Positions 38,292 to 49,807 of a DNA stretch of 64,000 bases are shown piece by piece. This DNA comes from Eutrigla gurnardus (lineage: Eukaryota > Chordata > Actinopteri > Perciformes > Triglidae). The notes under the pieces are model-generated. The model did no database searches, was not told the DNA's origin, and saw only the letters and a list, made by a program, of their open reading frames with translations. A program made the position numbers and the translations under genes. Location of the stretch: the NCBI GenBank assembly GCA_963514095.1, contig OY741281.1:12702882-12766881 (forward strand). Direction: 5' to 3'. Within the stretch, counting starts at the first letter, position 1. Each line of letters opens with the position of its first letter.

Positions 38292-39695
38292 CAGTGCTAT
38301 GCATAAGTTTAGGCACCCCATGCCTAAAGGCTGGATTATGCTTCCGCGTCGACACAACGCAAGGGGGCTTGCGGACCCCTTACGTCCTTGCGGACCCCCC
38401 TTGCGTCCGACGCAAGGGCCTGACTTGTGCCTCCCAAAAATCCTAGACGCGCGTTGAGGCGACGCAACACCAACGCAACACCAACGCAGCGGCATTGGCT
38501 GTGATTGGTCCGCGAACTACATCCGCTGGAGACCGCTATCCGGTTTCCACACATAAACACCGCCATTTAAACTTTTAAAAGGCTACTTTTATTGTTTTCA
38601 CCTCGTTTTATTGTTTGCACCTTCTCGCTTTTGCACAAAGAAATAAAACATCAAGTTCTGAAAAAATGTGGACGTTTAAAGCCAGAAAGTAAACAAATAC
38701 GCTATAACGAGGCTACGACGATATACGCCAAGAGTCTCGGTCGGTCGGTCAGTCTTTACAAAAACCATAGCGCCCTTTACCGGTGTGGCTTTGAATTGCA
38801 TTTCGACACGTAAACCCAACGCAGAACCATCACGGTCTCCCAGCAACTGCGTGGCCATTGCGTTGCCGTTGCGTGATCACTACGCGGAAGCATAATCAGG
38901 CCTTAAGTTATGCTAAAGAGGAATAAAAAATCATCTTTTGGGAATAGATCTTAAGGCCTCAATTAAACAAATGAGGAAAAATCCTACCTTTTAGGACACC
39001 AATTTTCTCCTTGTGAATGAATAATGTATCATAAAGAAATAAATGTTCTTCATTAAAATACAGGGTGCATAAGTATGGGCACCCCTATGTTAAACTCCCA
39101 TAGAGGCAGGCAGATTTTTAATTTTAAAGGCCAGTTATTAAATGGATCCAGGATACTATGCATTCTGATAAAGCCTTTGAAGTTAAACTAAAATCCAAAT
39201 CTTTGCATACCATTCACAAACCTAGAGACTGGCATGGTGCTTTTCAGATAGCCTATAGCATGCTAGTTAGCCTAATGATTTCTCAATGCAAGTCAAACCA
39301 GCTAATAGGCTAACTGAAAAGCACCATGATTTTCTCTAGGTATGTGAAGAGTATGTGAGGATTTGGATTTTAGTTTAACTCCAAAGGCCCAGGTGACTTT
39401 ATCAGAATGCATAGTATCCTGGATCCATTTAATAACTGGCCTTTAAAATTAAAAATCTGCCTGCCTCTATGGGAGTTTAACATAGGGGTGCCCATACTTA
39501 TGCACCCTGTATTTTAATGAAGAACATTTATTTCTTTACGATACATTCTTCATTCACAAAGAAAATTGGTGTCCTAAAAGGTAGGATTTTTCCTCATTTG
39601 TTTAATTAAGGCATTAAGATCTATTCCCAAAAGATGATTTTTTATTCCTCTTTTTAGTCAACTTTAGCATGGGGTGCCTAAACTTATGCATAGCA

Positions 39696-39698
<3 letters not shown>
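38292..39698. mobile_element. Tc1/mariner-type foldback element
   Basis: The ends CAGTGCTATGCATAAG and CTTATGCATAGCACTG are perfect inverse matches flanked by TA on both sides. Nearly the whole element is one long palindrome with arms of about 390 bp meeting near 39,270. Removing the nested Harbinger copy leaves about 830 bp. No transposase is present. The right end runs into (TA)n at 39699-39734. Confidence 0.8.
38328..38903 (-). mobile_element. Harbinger-type MITE, copy 2, nested and inverted
   Basis: Second 576-bp copy of the element at 37559-38134, in opposite orientation, with a TAA target-site duplication (38325-38327 and 38904-38906). It lies inside the left arm of the foldback element, so it is younger than that insertion. 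Confidence 0.85.
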
Positions 39699-39734
<36 letters not shown>

Positions 39735-39737
<3 letters not shown>

Positions 39738-40267
39738 GAGGGGAACTAAAGGAAGTAGATGAAGGTTCCTCATAACATTTCTTGTTATGCAAGTGCAATA
39801 TCTCAAATACATATATGTATATATGTAATATATTTAGTGTTTGATATCCAGTATGTGTATGCACCGTCAGAATTGTTACTTAATTTCATTGTTGTCCTGG
39901 TCTTCCTGTCCTCGTCTGCCCACCTGCTTGTTGTCTGTTTAGTTTCTTGTGTATTTTGTCCCGGTCTGTGCCAAGTTGCCTGTTTTTCCAGTGTCTATGG
40001 TCCTTCCTGGTGTTTAAGTTTTAGTTATTAAAGCTTGCATTTTGTTTGAGTCTGTTGAAACATTTCACCAATTTTACTGTTGCGTTTTTGAAGCAGTGTG
40101 TAAAAAACATTGAACTCAAGGTGATTGTGGTTGTGCTTGTACAAGTGGATTTGAAGTGAGGAAGTTGCTTTAATAGATAGTGAATGTTTTGTAAAAACGC
40201 AATAAGTGATATATGATTAATTGAACTGAAAAGTAACTGTGATATTGTGTTTGCAAATCCAGGGATT
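39735..40267 (+). other. B-to-C junction
   Basis: Sequence of Siglec intron 6 (39,735-40,050) passes directly into the interval just before exon 1 of the next copy (from GAAACATTTCACC at about 40,063, matching 30,478). Exon 7 of B, its 3' flank, and the LINE-remnant and PU.1-like upstream block of a normal unit are all missing. Confidence 0.75.
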
Positions 40268-43200
40268 ATGTTTCTGTCTTTGAATATGGTAATAACCAGC
40301 GTGTTACTGAGTTTCCTCCTCGTTCCAGGTGAGCCGTTTGTTCTTTGAAGATATTAAAATCCTCAGGTTGAAATTGAAAAAGTAACTTTTCCTCATTCTG
40401 TCAATCATGAAACTAATTTAATAGTGTGTGGGCCTGTTCTAAGGACATTGTGAACTGTGAGAGCTGAGCAGATAGAGTTAACTTTCCCAAACTGTTTATG
40501 TCCTGACTGTAAAATGAAACAAGAGGGGAGAAAAGAGATCCAGAATGCTGCTTATGTTTTATGTTTGTTTATCATGAACGTTCCTTTCAGGCAGATTTTT
40601 AATCATGAATGTGTTTCACAGGTGCTTTGGCTGGTTGTCGTAAGACAGATCTATTCATTACAGCACCTCAGGAGATGGACGCACTGAGAGGATCATGTTT
40701 GCAGATCCCATGTAACTTTAGTGCAAAAAATGGTGAAGAATTCAGCAACAGAAAAAAAAACTCCGGAGTGTGGATCAAAACTAACCCCTATTTTGGAAAA
40801 AAAACAGAAAATGTGATTTTCAACAGTAGCGTGGACGTTGGCGACAATGGAATAAGTATCACTGGGAACCTGAGTCAGAGAAACTGCACCACATTGTTTT
40901 CCAGTTTAATCACATTTAACACAGACGTGTATTACTTCAGGGTGGAGCAGGAAGGATTCACGTCAACAGCTATTTGCAATCCTGTTACTATAACAGTTCA
41001 TGGTAAGGGAGTTTTGGTTATATTTGTAATGTTATTGTCTTTTGGCTTAAAGAGCAAACACGGCTTGCTTTATCTAAATATACTGTTGGATGATCAACAG
41101 CATTAGTTGGGGCCAAATGTTACAGAAAGCAGCTTGTGATCAGTCAGGAAATATTATATATTGTATTTTTACACTACCATTTAAAAGCATGCATGTTAGT
41201 CTGACCCAATTTAGAATAGGGAAGTTGCATGGGGTGACATTCTTTCCTCCTTTCACATTTATTAACGAAGGACAAAATCTAGCTACATCCCCATGCATTT
41301 GGAACAGGTTTTAATGTCCCCTAATGAGGGTTTTTTGTGGAAGAAATCAACTGAATTTCCATTACAGTTTGACAATGAGGGGGACAGATTTGTAGATGTT
41401 GATCACACATTTTTAATGGACTGTATTCTTAGTGTAAAATGTGTGATTTGAACCCACAGATTCTCCTCCAGGGCCCACTATTGAGGTCCCAGATGATCTG
41501 ATTGAGAACGAGTCTGTCACTATAACCTGCGCAGCATTCACTCCCTGTCCACGCTCCCCTCCCAAACTCACCTGGAGTCTCCAACGTGACCCTCACAACA
41601 TAATAGAGGAAAACACAAAACTAACCTTAACCACTAAAATCCAGAAGACCCTCACTCTGTCAGACAAACATGATGGACTGAACATCACCTGTTCTGCCAG
41701 ATATCCTGTGGATGAAGGAAAAGACAAGACAGCAGAGAAGAGAAAGACTCTCAGTGTTTCATGTAAGATAACCGGAGTTTGTTATTGGATCCTTCTGACA
41801 CATTATGATTCATGAGATACCAGCTGGTTTTCATGAATAAAGTTAATCTCACATTTTCCTCAGATGGTCCCAAGGACACCTTAGTGTCCATCAGTCCACC
41901 AGGATCGGTGTCATCAGGGAGCAGGGTGAACCTGACCTGCTCCAGCAGAGCCAAGCCTCCTGTCAGCCACTTCACCTGGTTCAAGAGCAGCAAAGACAGT
42001 ACCCCGGTATCTGAAGGAGACTTTTACAGCATTAATGCTGATGATCGAGGAATTTATTACTGTGAGGCAACAAATAAGCTTGGTACACAAATATCACCGG
42101 AGTTCCAACTGAAGAATGAAGGTAAACAGAACCAAACGTGACCACAGAATCCAGTTGTGAATTATAAGCAGTTATCATAATGTCAGTTTAATATGAAAGC
42201 TGGATGACCAGCTATGATTCTTATTAACTTGACTCAGTCACTCATGTTTTTGCTGCTGCAGGACTCTCTTCGTGGACAGTTGTAAGGATCATTGTGCTGA
42301 TGATGCTCATCTGTGCAGGTGTTGCCATTTGGTAATTATCTCAAATCAATTTAATATCCAGATGTATTCACCTGAAATGAATAACAATTATTTGATACTG
42401 TTGATTAGTCTACTTTGACTGGATATCTTCAAGAAAGGACATTTCAGAATCTGTTTTACATTCATATCTTGTTTTTAAACTGATAATTCAAAGTGGGGTT
42501 CCTCAGGGTTCAACATTCTGGAGCCTCTAGATCCAGACTGAGTGAATCCTTCAAGTATATTTATTGTCAATACTCAGAATTTTGGATTTGTTTTTATTCT
42601 ATATAACAGCATCAAATGTGTGTAATACAATCAGGAATAGTATTGCTCAAACAATGGGTGAAAGACTGAATGTGATCAAGGCTTCAAATCCCAAACTGTG
42701 AAATGGCTTGCTTCTACATATTTATTCTTATTGTAATTGTTGTCTTTTTCTGTATTTTATTGATGATTATGATGAGCATTATTATTACCCAGAAAAAGCT
42801 GACAGCCCTCTTGTGTCTTACAGGTGGATAAAGTCAAAACACCAAGCTTCACAACCAGACACAACATCCCAATGCAAACAAGTAGGACCACATTATAGAA
42901 TTGTGTGTTATGAATATGTTTTACTAGTCACATTATCATAAGATATAGACTGGACTGAATAGTTCCTCATTACTAAAATAGATTAATCAGAAATAAGATT
43001 AAACATTTTTTTGATATATATTTCAAACTTTTTTTTCAAACTCTTTTTTTCAAATTGCATCTGTGTCCACTAAAAGCTGATGATCTGCTTATTATTGCTT
43101 TATTAAAGTTGCGGGAGCTGAGTGAGAGACTAAATGAGGGGAACTAAAGGAAGTAGATGAAGGTTCCTCATAACATTTCTTGTTATGCAAGTGCAATATC

Positions 43201-43715
43201 TCAAATACATATACTATGTAATATATTTAGTGTTTGATATCCAGTATGTGTATGCACCGTCAGAATTGCTACTTACTTTCATTGTTGTCCTGGTCTTCCT
43301 GTCCTCGTCTGCCCACCTGCTTGTTGTCTGTTTATTTTCTTGTGTATTTTGTCCTGGTCTGTGCCAAGTTGCCTGTTTTTCCAGTGTCTATGGTCCTTCC
43401 TAGTGTTTAAGTTTAAGTTTTAGTTATTAAAGCTTGCATTTTGTTTGAGTTTAGCTGCCTGCCTCCTTTTCTGCATTTGGGTCCACTTTTTGTATTCTGC
43501 CATCTTGACAGTCAAATAAAATAAAATAATTTGATTTGGTTCGTTTTTCACAGAGTTTAAACGTTGAAGAGCCAGCTGTTCAAGAGCCAGCCAGAGCAAC
43601 AGAAACAGGAGACATCCATTATGAAGAGATTCCCTTCTCCAGGTGTAGCCCTGGACCGTCCTCAGTGCAGGACAATGGACTAGTGGCGGCCCAGAGGATC
43701 TCTATGCTGAGGTGA
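40268..43715 (+). CDS. Siglec-like Ig receptor C, TM Arg and short tail
   Basis: A 430-residue receptor from exons 40268-40328, 40622-41002, 41460-41762, 41864-42121, 42262-42331, 42824-42881 and 43554-43715, all in phase. The V-set keeps GSCLQIPC and YYFRVE but differs from A in the N-terminal strand (CRKTDLFI), PCNF, WIKTNPYFGKKTENV and DNGISI. The TM reads SSWTVVRIIVLMM, with Arg near its outer end, as in receptors that pair with FcR-gamma or DAP12. The tail keeps one ITIM (IHYEEI). Relative to A it lacks 52 bp, which deletes the ITSM and shifts the frame to end ...AAQRISMLR. The exon-5 donor is GTAATT, weaker than GTAAGT in the other copies. The usual upstream block is absent, so expression is uncertain. 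Confidence 0.82.
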
Positions 43716-44773
43716 AAAAAAATTAGCTTAACGACATGAATGTTATTAAAGAAATATTATATTATTATTACATGGAAATATTTCTTTCACAACCTGCAGT
43801 TCTGAATTAATATATAATTTAACTTGGGACATTTTGAATGTATTTTTTATACTTTTATACTGGACTTTTATATTTCCATGGACTTTATATGATTAAAAAA
43901 AGTTCTCAACCAGTTAATATCTGATTACAGTGGAAAGCATATGTTCCCCCACAGAGCATTTTATATTTGGGTTACATACACTGTCAACTAAATAGAAATA
44001 CCCTGAATATAAGTTATTGTTTGCACTCACGGCAACTCGCATAACAAGATCAAAACCTGTTTTTGAAATAAAGAAATGTTAATCAGCAGTGTGATGAGAT
44101 CGCCTCTAGAGGACATCAAATTCACTACAGGACAACTCAAAAGTAATCATCATGGCCACTAGGCTGCTTTCCCACTGTGTTTTTATGTTTGTACGTCTCT
44201 AAATGTGACGAGAGACTTTAGTTTTATCCGTTTCTTAAGAACCAATCTGCAGAAGAGAAGTGGTGGAGGGTGAAGTATGTACAAACCACCAAGTTAATGC
44301 TGAGAGCTTTGAAGTTCACACGGGAAGTTGGTTTGTCGCCTTGCAGTGTTCTCAATAGGGCATACAACTTTCTGCAATAAGATATAATTATTGGTTAATA
44401 CATTTTTAATTTCAAGGTACAAGTGATGTGTATCCTATGTTTGTTTGTAAATGACATACTATTTTAAATAAATACAGAAATCTTTATTGTCGATGTGAAG
44501 ATGCACTGCCACTACTGTAATATAATGCTGAGCGTGCTTAACACAAACAAATGTTTTCTGAATATTCTTTCACTTAGATCACATTTTCTGATATTACTCA
44601 TGTCCATTTAAACCTAAAAATGATTTGTGTTGACCCATTTTCAGTCATTTTCGTGTTCATATGCTTTAAAATGACAAACGGGGATCCAGGCAGATTGCAT
44701 TATTGTGAATCTTCCGATTTTTAGGATTGGAAATTGTCACCTGGACGTCAGTTTATATTTGAAGCCAACATTT
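43716..44773. other. Duplication junction and upstream flank of gene D
   Basis: About 145 bp of gene-C 3' flank ends at the unit start (GGACTTTTATATTTCC near 43,862), the tandem-duplication junction. Between about 44,460 and 44,699 lies a ~240-bp block absent from units 1 and E. I do not recognise it. The LINE target duplication follows at 44761-44773. Confidence 0.65.
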
Positions 44774-47307
44774 TTTTTTTTTTTTTTTTAACAATGTTTT
44801 TATTTTATTTTGCATCATTCATTACACTGCAGGTAAGGTACAAGTGCGCATAGTTCTCCAATGAATGACACTGTAATATCCCCCTCCCCCACACACACAC
44901 ACACACACACACATACACACACTCGTTCTCTCTCTTATACTCATAGCTTAAGATTTATAAAAAATGATATTACAAAGTAGATACAAAATACAAATCGATG
45001 GTACCTTAGCAAAAATAAAATAGAATAGAAAGATACAAATAAGAATAAATACAGATAACAACAAAATAACAAAATTAACCTGAATTCTCCAACTGTAGAA
45101 GCTCTGCTATATCTTCCTTTTTTATAAAGTCGCTGAATGGTTTCCAAATTCCTTCAAACACACCCAATCTATTTTTTAAAATATATGTTATTCTTTCCAT
45201 TGACATACACTGTGCCATACATTTGATCCAAGATCCTACTGTAGGCACCACAGTTTTCTTCCAATTCAGAGCTATCAGACGCTTTGCCTGTAGAACAGCA
45301 AAATTAATAAATGTGTATTCTCTAGCTCTCAGGTTGAGGTTTTCTGGGTACAAATGTAACAGAATCATAATAGGATCAAGTGAAACATTAACCGACAGAA
45401 TAGCCATAATTTTATCCATCACCTCCCTCCAGAATTTCTTAATCTTGTCACATTCCCAGATACAGTGTATAAATGTTCCTTTAACCTCATTGCATTTAAA
45501 ACATGTATCAGGTATATCATTGTTGTATCTATGAAGCTTGACAGGGGTTATGTAGGTCAGCATTAACCAATTGTATTGGAGTAGTTTTAAATTAGTGTTG
45601 GCTGTTTGTGCGTCCTTACAGGCTTTGATCCAATCGTTGTTTGAAATGTCCACTTTTAGATCTGCCCTCCATGTATCCAGTTTGGGTGCTGATGATTCAT
45701 TAGAACCAGATGTTAGCCAGTTGTATATTAATGAAATCCAACCTCTGTTAATACAATTGTTAGTAATAATTTCCTCTAAAGATGAAAGTGCAGGAATTGC
45801 TAATGACTTGTTTTGCATAGCAGAAATAAAGCTTCGCAACTGCAAATATTTGAAGAAATGTTTTTTTGGGATATTATATATATATAAGAAATTTCCTCAA
45901 AAGACAATAAAACATCTTCCTTATACAGATCAGAAATTTTACTTAATCCTTTTTTTGCCCATAATTTGAACCCAGCGCCCAGCTTACCTGATTTAAATGA
46001 GACATTACCCCAGATTGGGCTAAATTGTGACAGGGAGTTTAATATTTTCATGTGTTTCTTTACCTCGCACCACACATTAACCATATTCAATATTATAGGA
46101 TGAACTGTATTCTCTCTTAGGTATTTTAATTCAGCCGAGTACAAATATAAATTAAGTGGTAATTGAACATATTGTGCTTCTATGTCCATCCATGGGGTCT
46201 TGTTTACATCAGAAAAATAGAATCTCAAAGTGGTCAGCTGTGCTGCGAGGTAGTACCAATAGAGGTTTGGACATTTCAACCCCCCTGCGTCAAACGGAAG
46301 ATACAACAGAGATAGGAGAACTCTGGGACCTTTCTTATTCCATGTAAATTTTCTGATGAGTGGTGTTATTTTCTCAAACATTCCGTCAGGTGGCGCCAAA
46401 GGAATATTTTGGAATAAATATAAAAATGTTGGTAATATGTTCATCTTTAAAATATTTATTTTGCATATCAGAGAGATAGGCAATGACATCCATCTTTCTA
46501 AAGATTTATATACTGAGTCTAATACAGGTTCATAGTTTATTGGTGATATATTTTGTAACTGAGGTACTAATTTAATGCCCAAATAGGTAAAACCAGTTGA
46601 AAGTTTAAAAGAAGATATATGCTGATCAGGATTTTGTCCCTCATTTTCGTTAAGCAACATAAGTGAAGATTTTGAAGCGTTCAGCTTGTATCCAGAGATA
46701 TCACCGAACAGGCTTAATAGATCTAACAGTGCAGTTATTGAGGTGTCTAATTGTTTTAAAAATAAAATTACATCGTCAGGGAACAGTGCTATTTTGTGAT
46801 CTTTGTTGCCAATTGTAATTCCTTGTATTTGCCTGTTAGTTCTAATTGCTATTGCTAATGGTTCTATAGCTAGTATGAATAAAAGTGGGGAAAGAGGCGA
46901 CCCCTGTGGACAACCTCTTTATTGAAAGGTTTAGATGTCACAGCGTTTGTTAGTACCTCAGCTACAGGGTTAAGATGTAATAGTTTAATCCAACTACAGA
47001 ATGAGTTTCCAAATCCAAATCGGGTGATGACATCGAAGAGATAACGCCATTCAACTCTGTCAAAGGCTTTTTCAGCACCAAGTGACAGAACAGCCGTATC
47101 CCTTTCTCCCTTCTGGTTGTAGAGAATGTTAAGAGCACGCCTTACATTATGAAATCCTTGTCTTCCCTTTATAAAACCATTTTGATCGTCCCCCACAATG
47201 CTTGAAAGTACTCCCTCCAACCTCTTTGCCAAAACTTTGCTGAGGATTTTTGTGTCTGTGTTTATTAAACTTATAGGATGCATATTTTCACATTTAGTGT
47301 TAGTTTT
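44774..47307 (-). mobile_element. L1-clade LINE, 5'-truncated, copy 1
   Basis: Reverse-transcriptase half of an L1/Tx1-clade ORF2 on the minus strand: PISLINTDTKILSKVLAKRL, then GFIKGRQGFHNVRRALN, the region of the RT catalytic box, and a C-terminal domain ending ...AELLQLENSG. Truncation falls inside the RT domain, so the endonuclease is missing. The 3' end has an (AC)n tract and a poly(A) tail, read here as poly(T). Flanking direct repeats GAA(G/C)... 44761-44773 and 47308-47320 are the target duplication. This copy lacks 4 nt (GTAA) near 46,920, and its catalytic FADD box has become FPDD. Confidence 0.88.
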
Positions 47308-48599
47308 GAAGGCAACATTTGAAGGTTTGGGATGTTTTAGGATTTCCCATTAAGCAGAAGGTAACTACAATCTAAAATGTAATTATACTTACTTAAATCA
47401 CATTAGTGTACTTTACTAATTTCTCACTATCCTGTTGATTTAACTCATGAAATGTGAGTAAGTACTAATTTTTCTTTAAAGAGCTGTAATACTAGATTCA
47501 TCTGAGTAAACGGGACAAAGCAGAAGGTTTTGGGTCTCTTGGTAAGTTATTCAACTTCACTAAGTATTTCCATTTGTCAGCCATTTCTTTACTCACAACT
47601 GAGTTCTGGTGCCACATGCATTCTGTACTTTTTGTAATTTTGTCATTCTACTTAAAATGAGCATTTTCAAATAAGGTCAATGAATTTGTGCAGAGCATGC
47701 AGGGCAGAATGACCTCAGCTAAAGGCTAAACAGTTCCGAGGAACACACATGTGAGTCAGGTTGTTCCTCAGAACGTTCCTCATTCTGTGTATCACTGATG
47801 CAGTGGACATGTAAGTTTTGTACATGTGAAAAGAGAAGGCAAATACTTTGTAGACGGAAACATGGTGGTTACACAAGAACATCACCATTACCAAATGTTT
47901 ATGAAGTCATGAGCACACTCCCAGATCCATGATCATTGTGATGCCACAAAAAAGAGCCATGTGCAGAAAAAAATGTTTGTGGAGTTTAGTAAATAAAAGC
48001 TTGATTGAGTATTTGACATTAGCAGTCTTGTGAAAATAGAGCAGGCGCCTTTGGAGAAGTCAAGATGATTGCAAACAACCTCTTTGTATATATATCCAAA
48101 TGTGTGTTTCAAAATGTTCTAAATGTTTTTATTGTAAAATTGTATTTGTTTCCACGATGTGGCCATGGTTGAGGACACAATTGTTCAAATGGAAAAAATA
48201 TCCCATGAACGAATAAGTTCAAACCAACAGTCCCGTGAATTCACAGGCAGAATCATTTTTTAAAAGTCCAAAAACAAGCAAAAAGTGAACTAAAACTGAA
48301 CAAGTGGAGGAAGTGAAGCTGGAGGCCATGAACAGAGGGAGTAAATGAAACATAATAAAAAGGAAGAGAATGTTCAGAGTCATCATACAGTATGTGTATT
48401 CATTAAAAAGTCAGCATTAGGTGACCCACCAAAGTCATGATCCGGTCACCATTTACACTAATCACCACTTATCTTTCTATGCAGATGACTTTCTTCTTTA
48501 TGTTGGGGACATTTCCACTGAGCTCTCCTTTTTCCTAGGGATGTTTTTCTAAACTCCAATATCCCACAAAAAAGCTGTTTGGTTAAGTTTGGTTCCATC
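47308..48599. other. Upstream flank of gene D, non-coding
   Basis: Continuation of the unit flank homologous to 28,640-29,550, with two blocks absent from unit 1: about 47,612-47,790 (GCCACATGCATTCTG...) and about 48,180-48,460 (GTTCAAATGGAAAAAATATC...). Neither block encodes a recognisable protein. The second may be a transposon fragment. Confidence 0.5.
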
Positions 48600-49340
48600 A
48601 TCGCTCATCTAATGCTGGTTTGGCAATCCATAGGAAAAATGATGGTCATTCATAAATATAATTTGCATGTCTACCTCCATCACACTGGGTAGTAAGCCTG
48701 TTTCTGGTCAGAACAAGGTATTCACATGGTATCTGACATTATATAAGGTAATAGACTCCGAGCTTTCCAGGACTTAAAGGGTAATTACAATCTTTCTGGC
48801 ACTTCCTTTTTATTTTAACTCAGAGCGCCTCTCGATGTCTATGGAGATCCCTTGGGCTCTAACATGGATTCACCCAATACACAGACTTTATACCTCAGGC
48901 ACTCACAGAATAGTCTTCCATCCAAACTTTATTCTCTAATTACTCAGTCCACAGCACAACAATTGAGAGTTTCTAGAAGTTGGGAAAGGATTTAGGTCTT
49001 CCCAATATCAACTGGTTTAGGGTATGGTCCGACATTCAACTTGCTTCTAGAAACCCTGATCATCAAATGATACACTATCATTTTGTTTCACCCCAGAGAA
49101 GCTCGCCAAGTTTTCACCAAGTCACTGGTAGCTTTCTGCGTCTAGTATACTATCTGGTCCTGTGTATGCTATCCTGTGTAAATGTGTTTTTATTTTATTT
49201 TGGTTATTATTATGTTTTCACAACTTCCATGTATAAGCATCCTCTTTCTGTGTTGTTTGTTCTTTGTCTTCTACACTCCAACTGGTCTGTATATTCTATT
49301 TTGTTTGTTTAAATTTACAATAAAACTTGGATCACAAAAA
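48600..49340 (+). mobile_element. 3' end of an old L1-clade LINE, unit D copy
   Basis: Same remnant as at 29,560 but without the internal deletion. Frame-broken text such as AFQDLKGNYNLSGTSF followed by SWERDLGLPNINWF-like sequence (across one stop) and LASRNPDHQMIHYHF matches L1-clade C-termini. It ends in AATAAAACTTGGATCAC. Confidence 0.7.
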
Positions 49341-49807
49341 GAAAATACTTTTTTAACATTTGATCTCTTGAGGTGACGCTATGAGTTGTGTCATTTGAAA
49401 CAACGATTCCGAGGTGTTGTAATATCTGACTTCCTTTCTCAGGGCCATGTGATGTGGTGCAGCTTTGTCACCAAGCAATGAGCTTCTTTGCTTAAACAGT
49501 CCTCTTTCTATGCCTGCTTGGATCGGTGGTTAGTTGCAGTCCTGCTAAACAGAAATAACACAACACAATTTTTTTTCTAGCTGCTGACTCGTTTGGTAAG
49601 GAAACATTTTACTGATTTTACTGTTGCGTTTTTGAAGCAGTGTGTAAAAAACATTGAACTCAAGGTGATTGTGGTTGTGCTTGTACAAGTGGATTTGAAG
49701 TGAGGAAGTTGCTTTAATAGTGAATGTTTTGTAAAAACGCAATAAGTGATATATGATTAATTGAACTGAAAAGTAACTGTGATATTGTGTTTGCAAATCC
49801 AGGGATT

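Noticed and set aside
45571..45969. Plus-strand ORFs across the LINE copies
   Set aside because: They are complements of the minus-strand reverse-transcriptase frame and have no independent signal.
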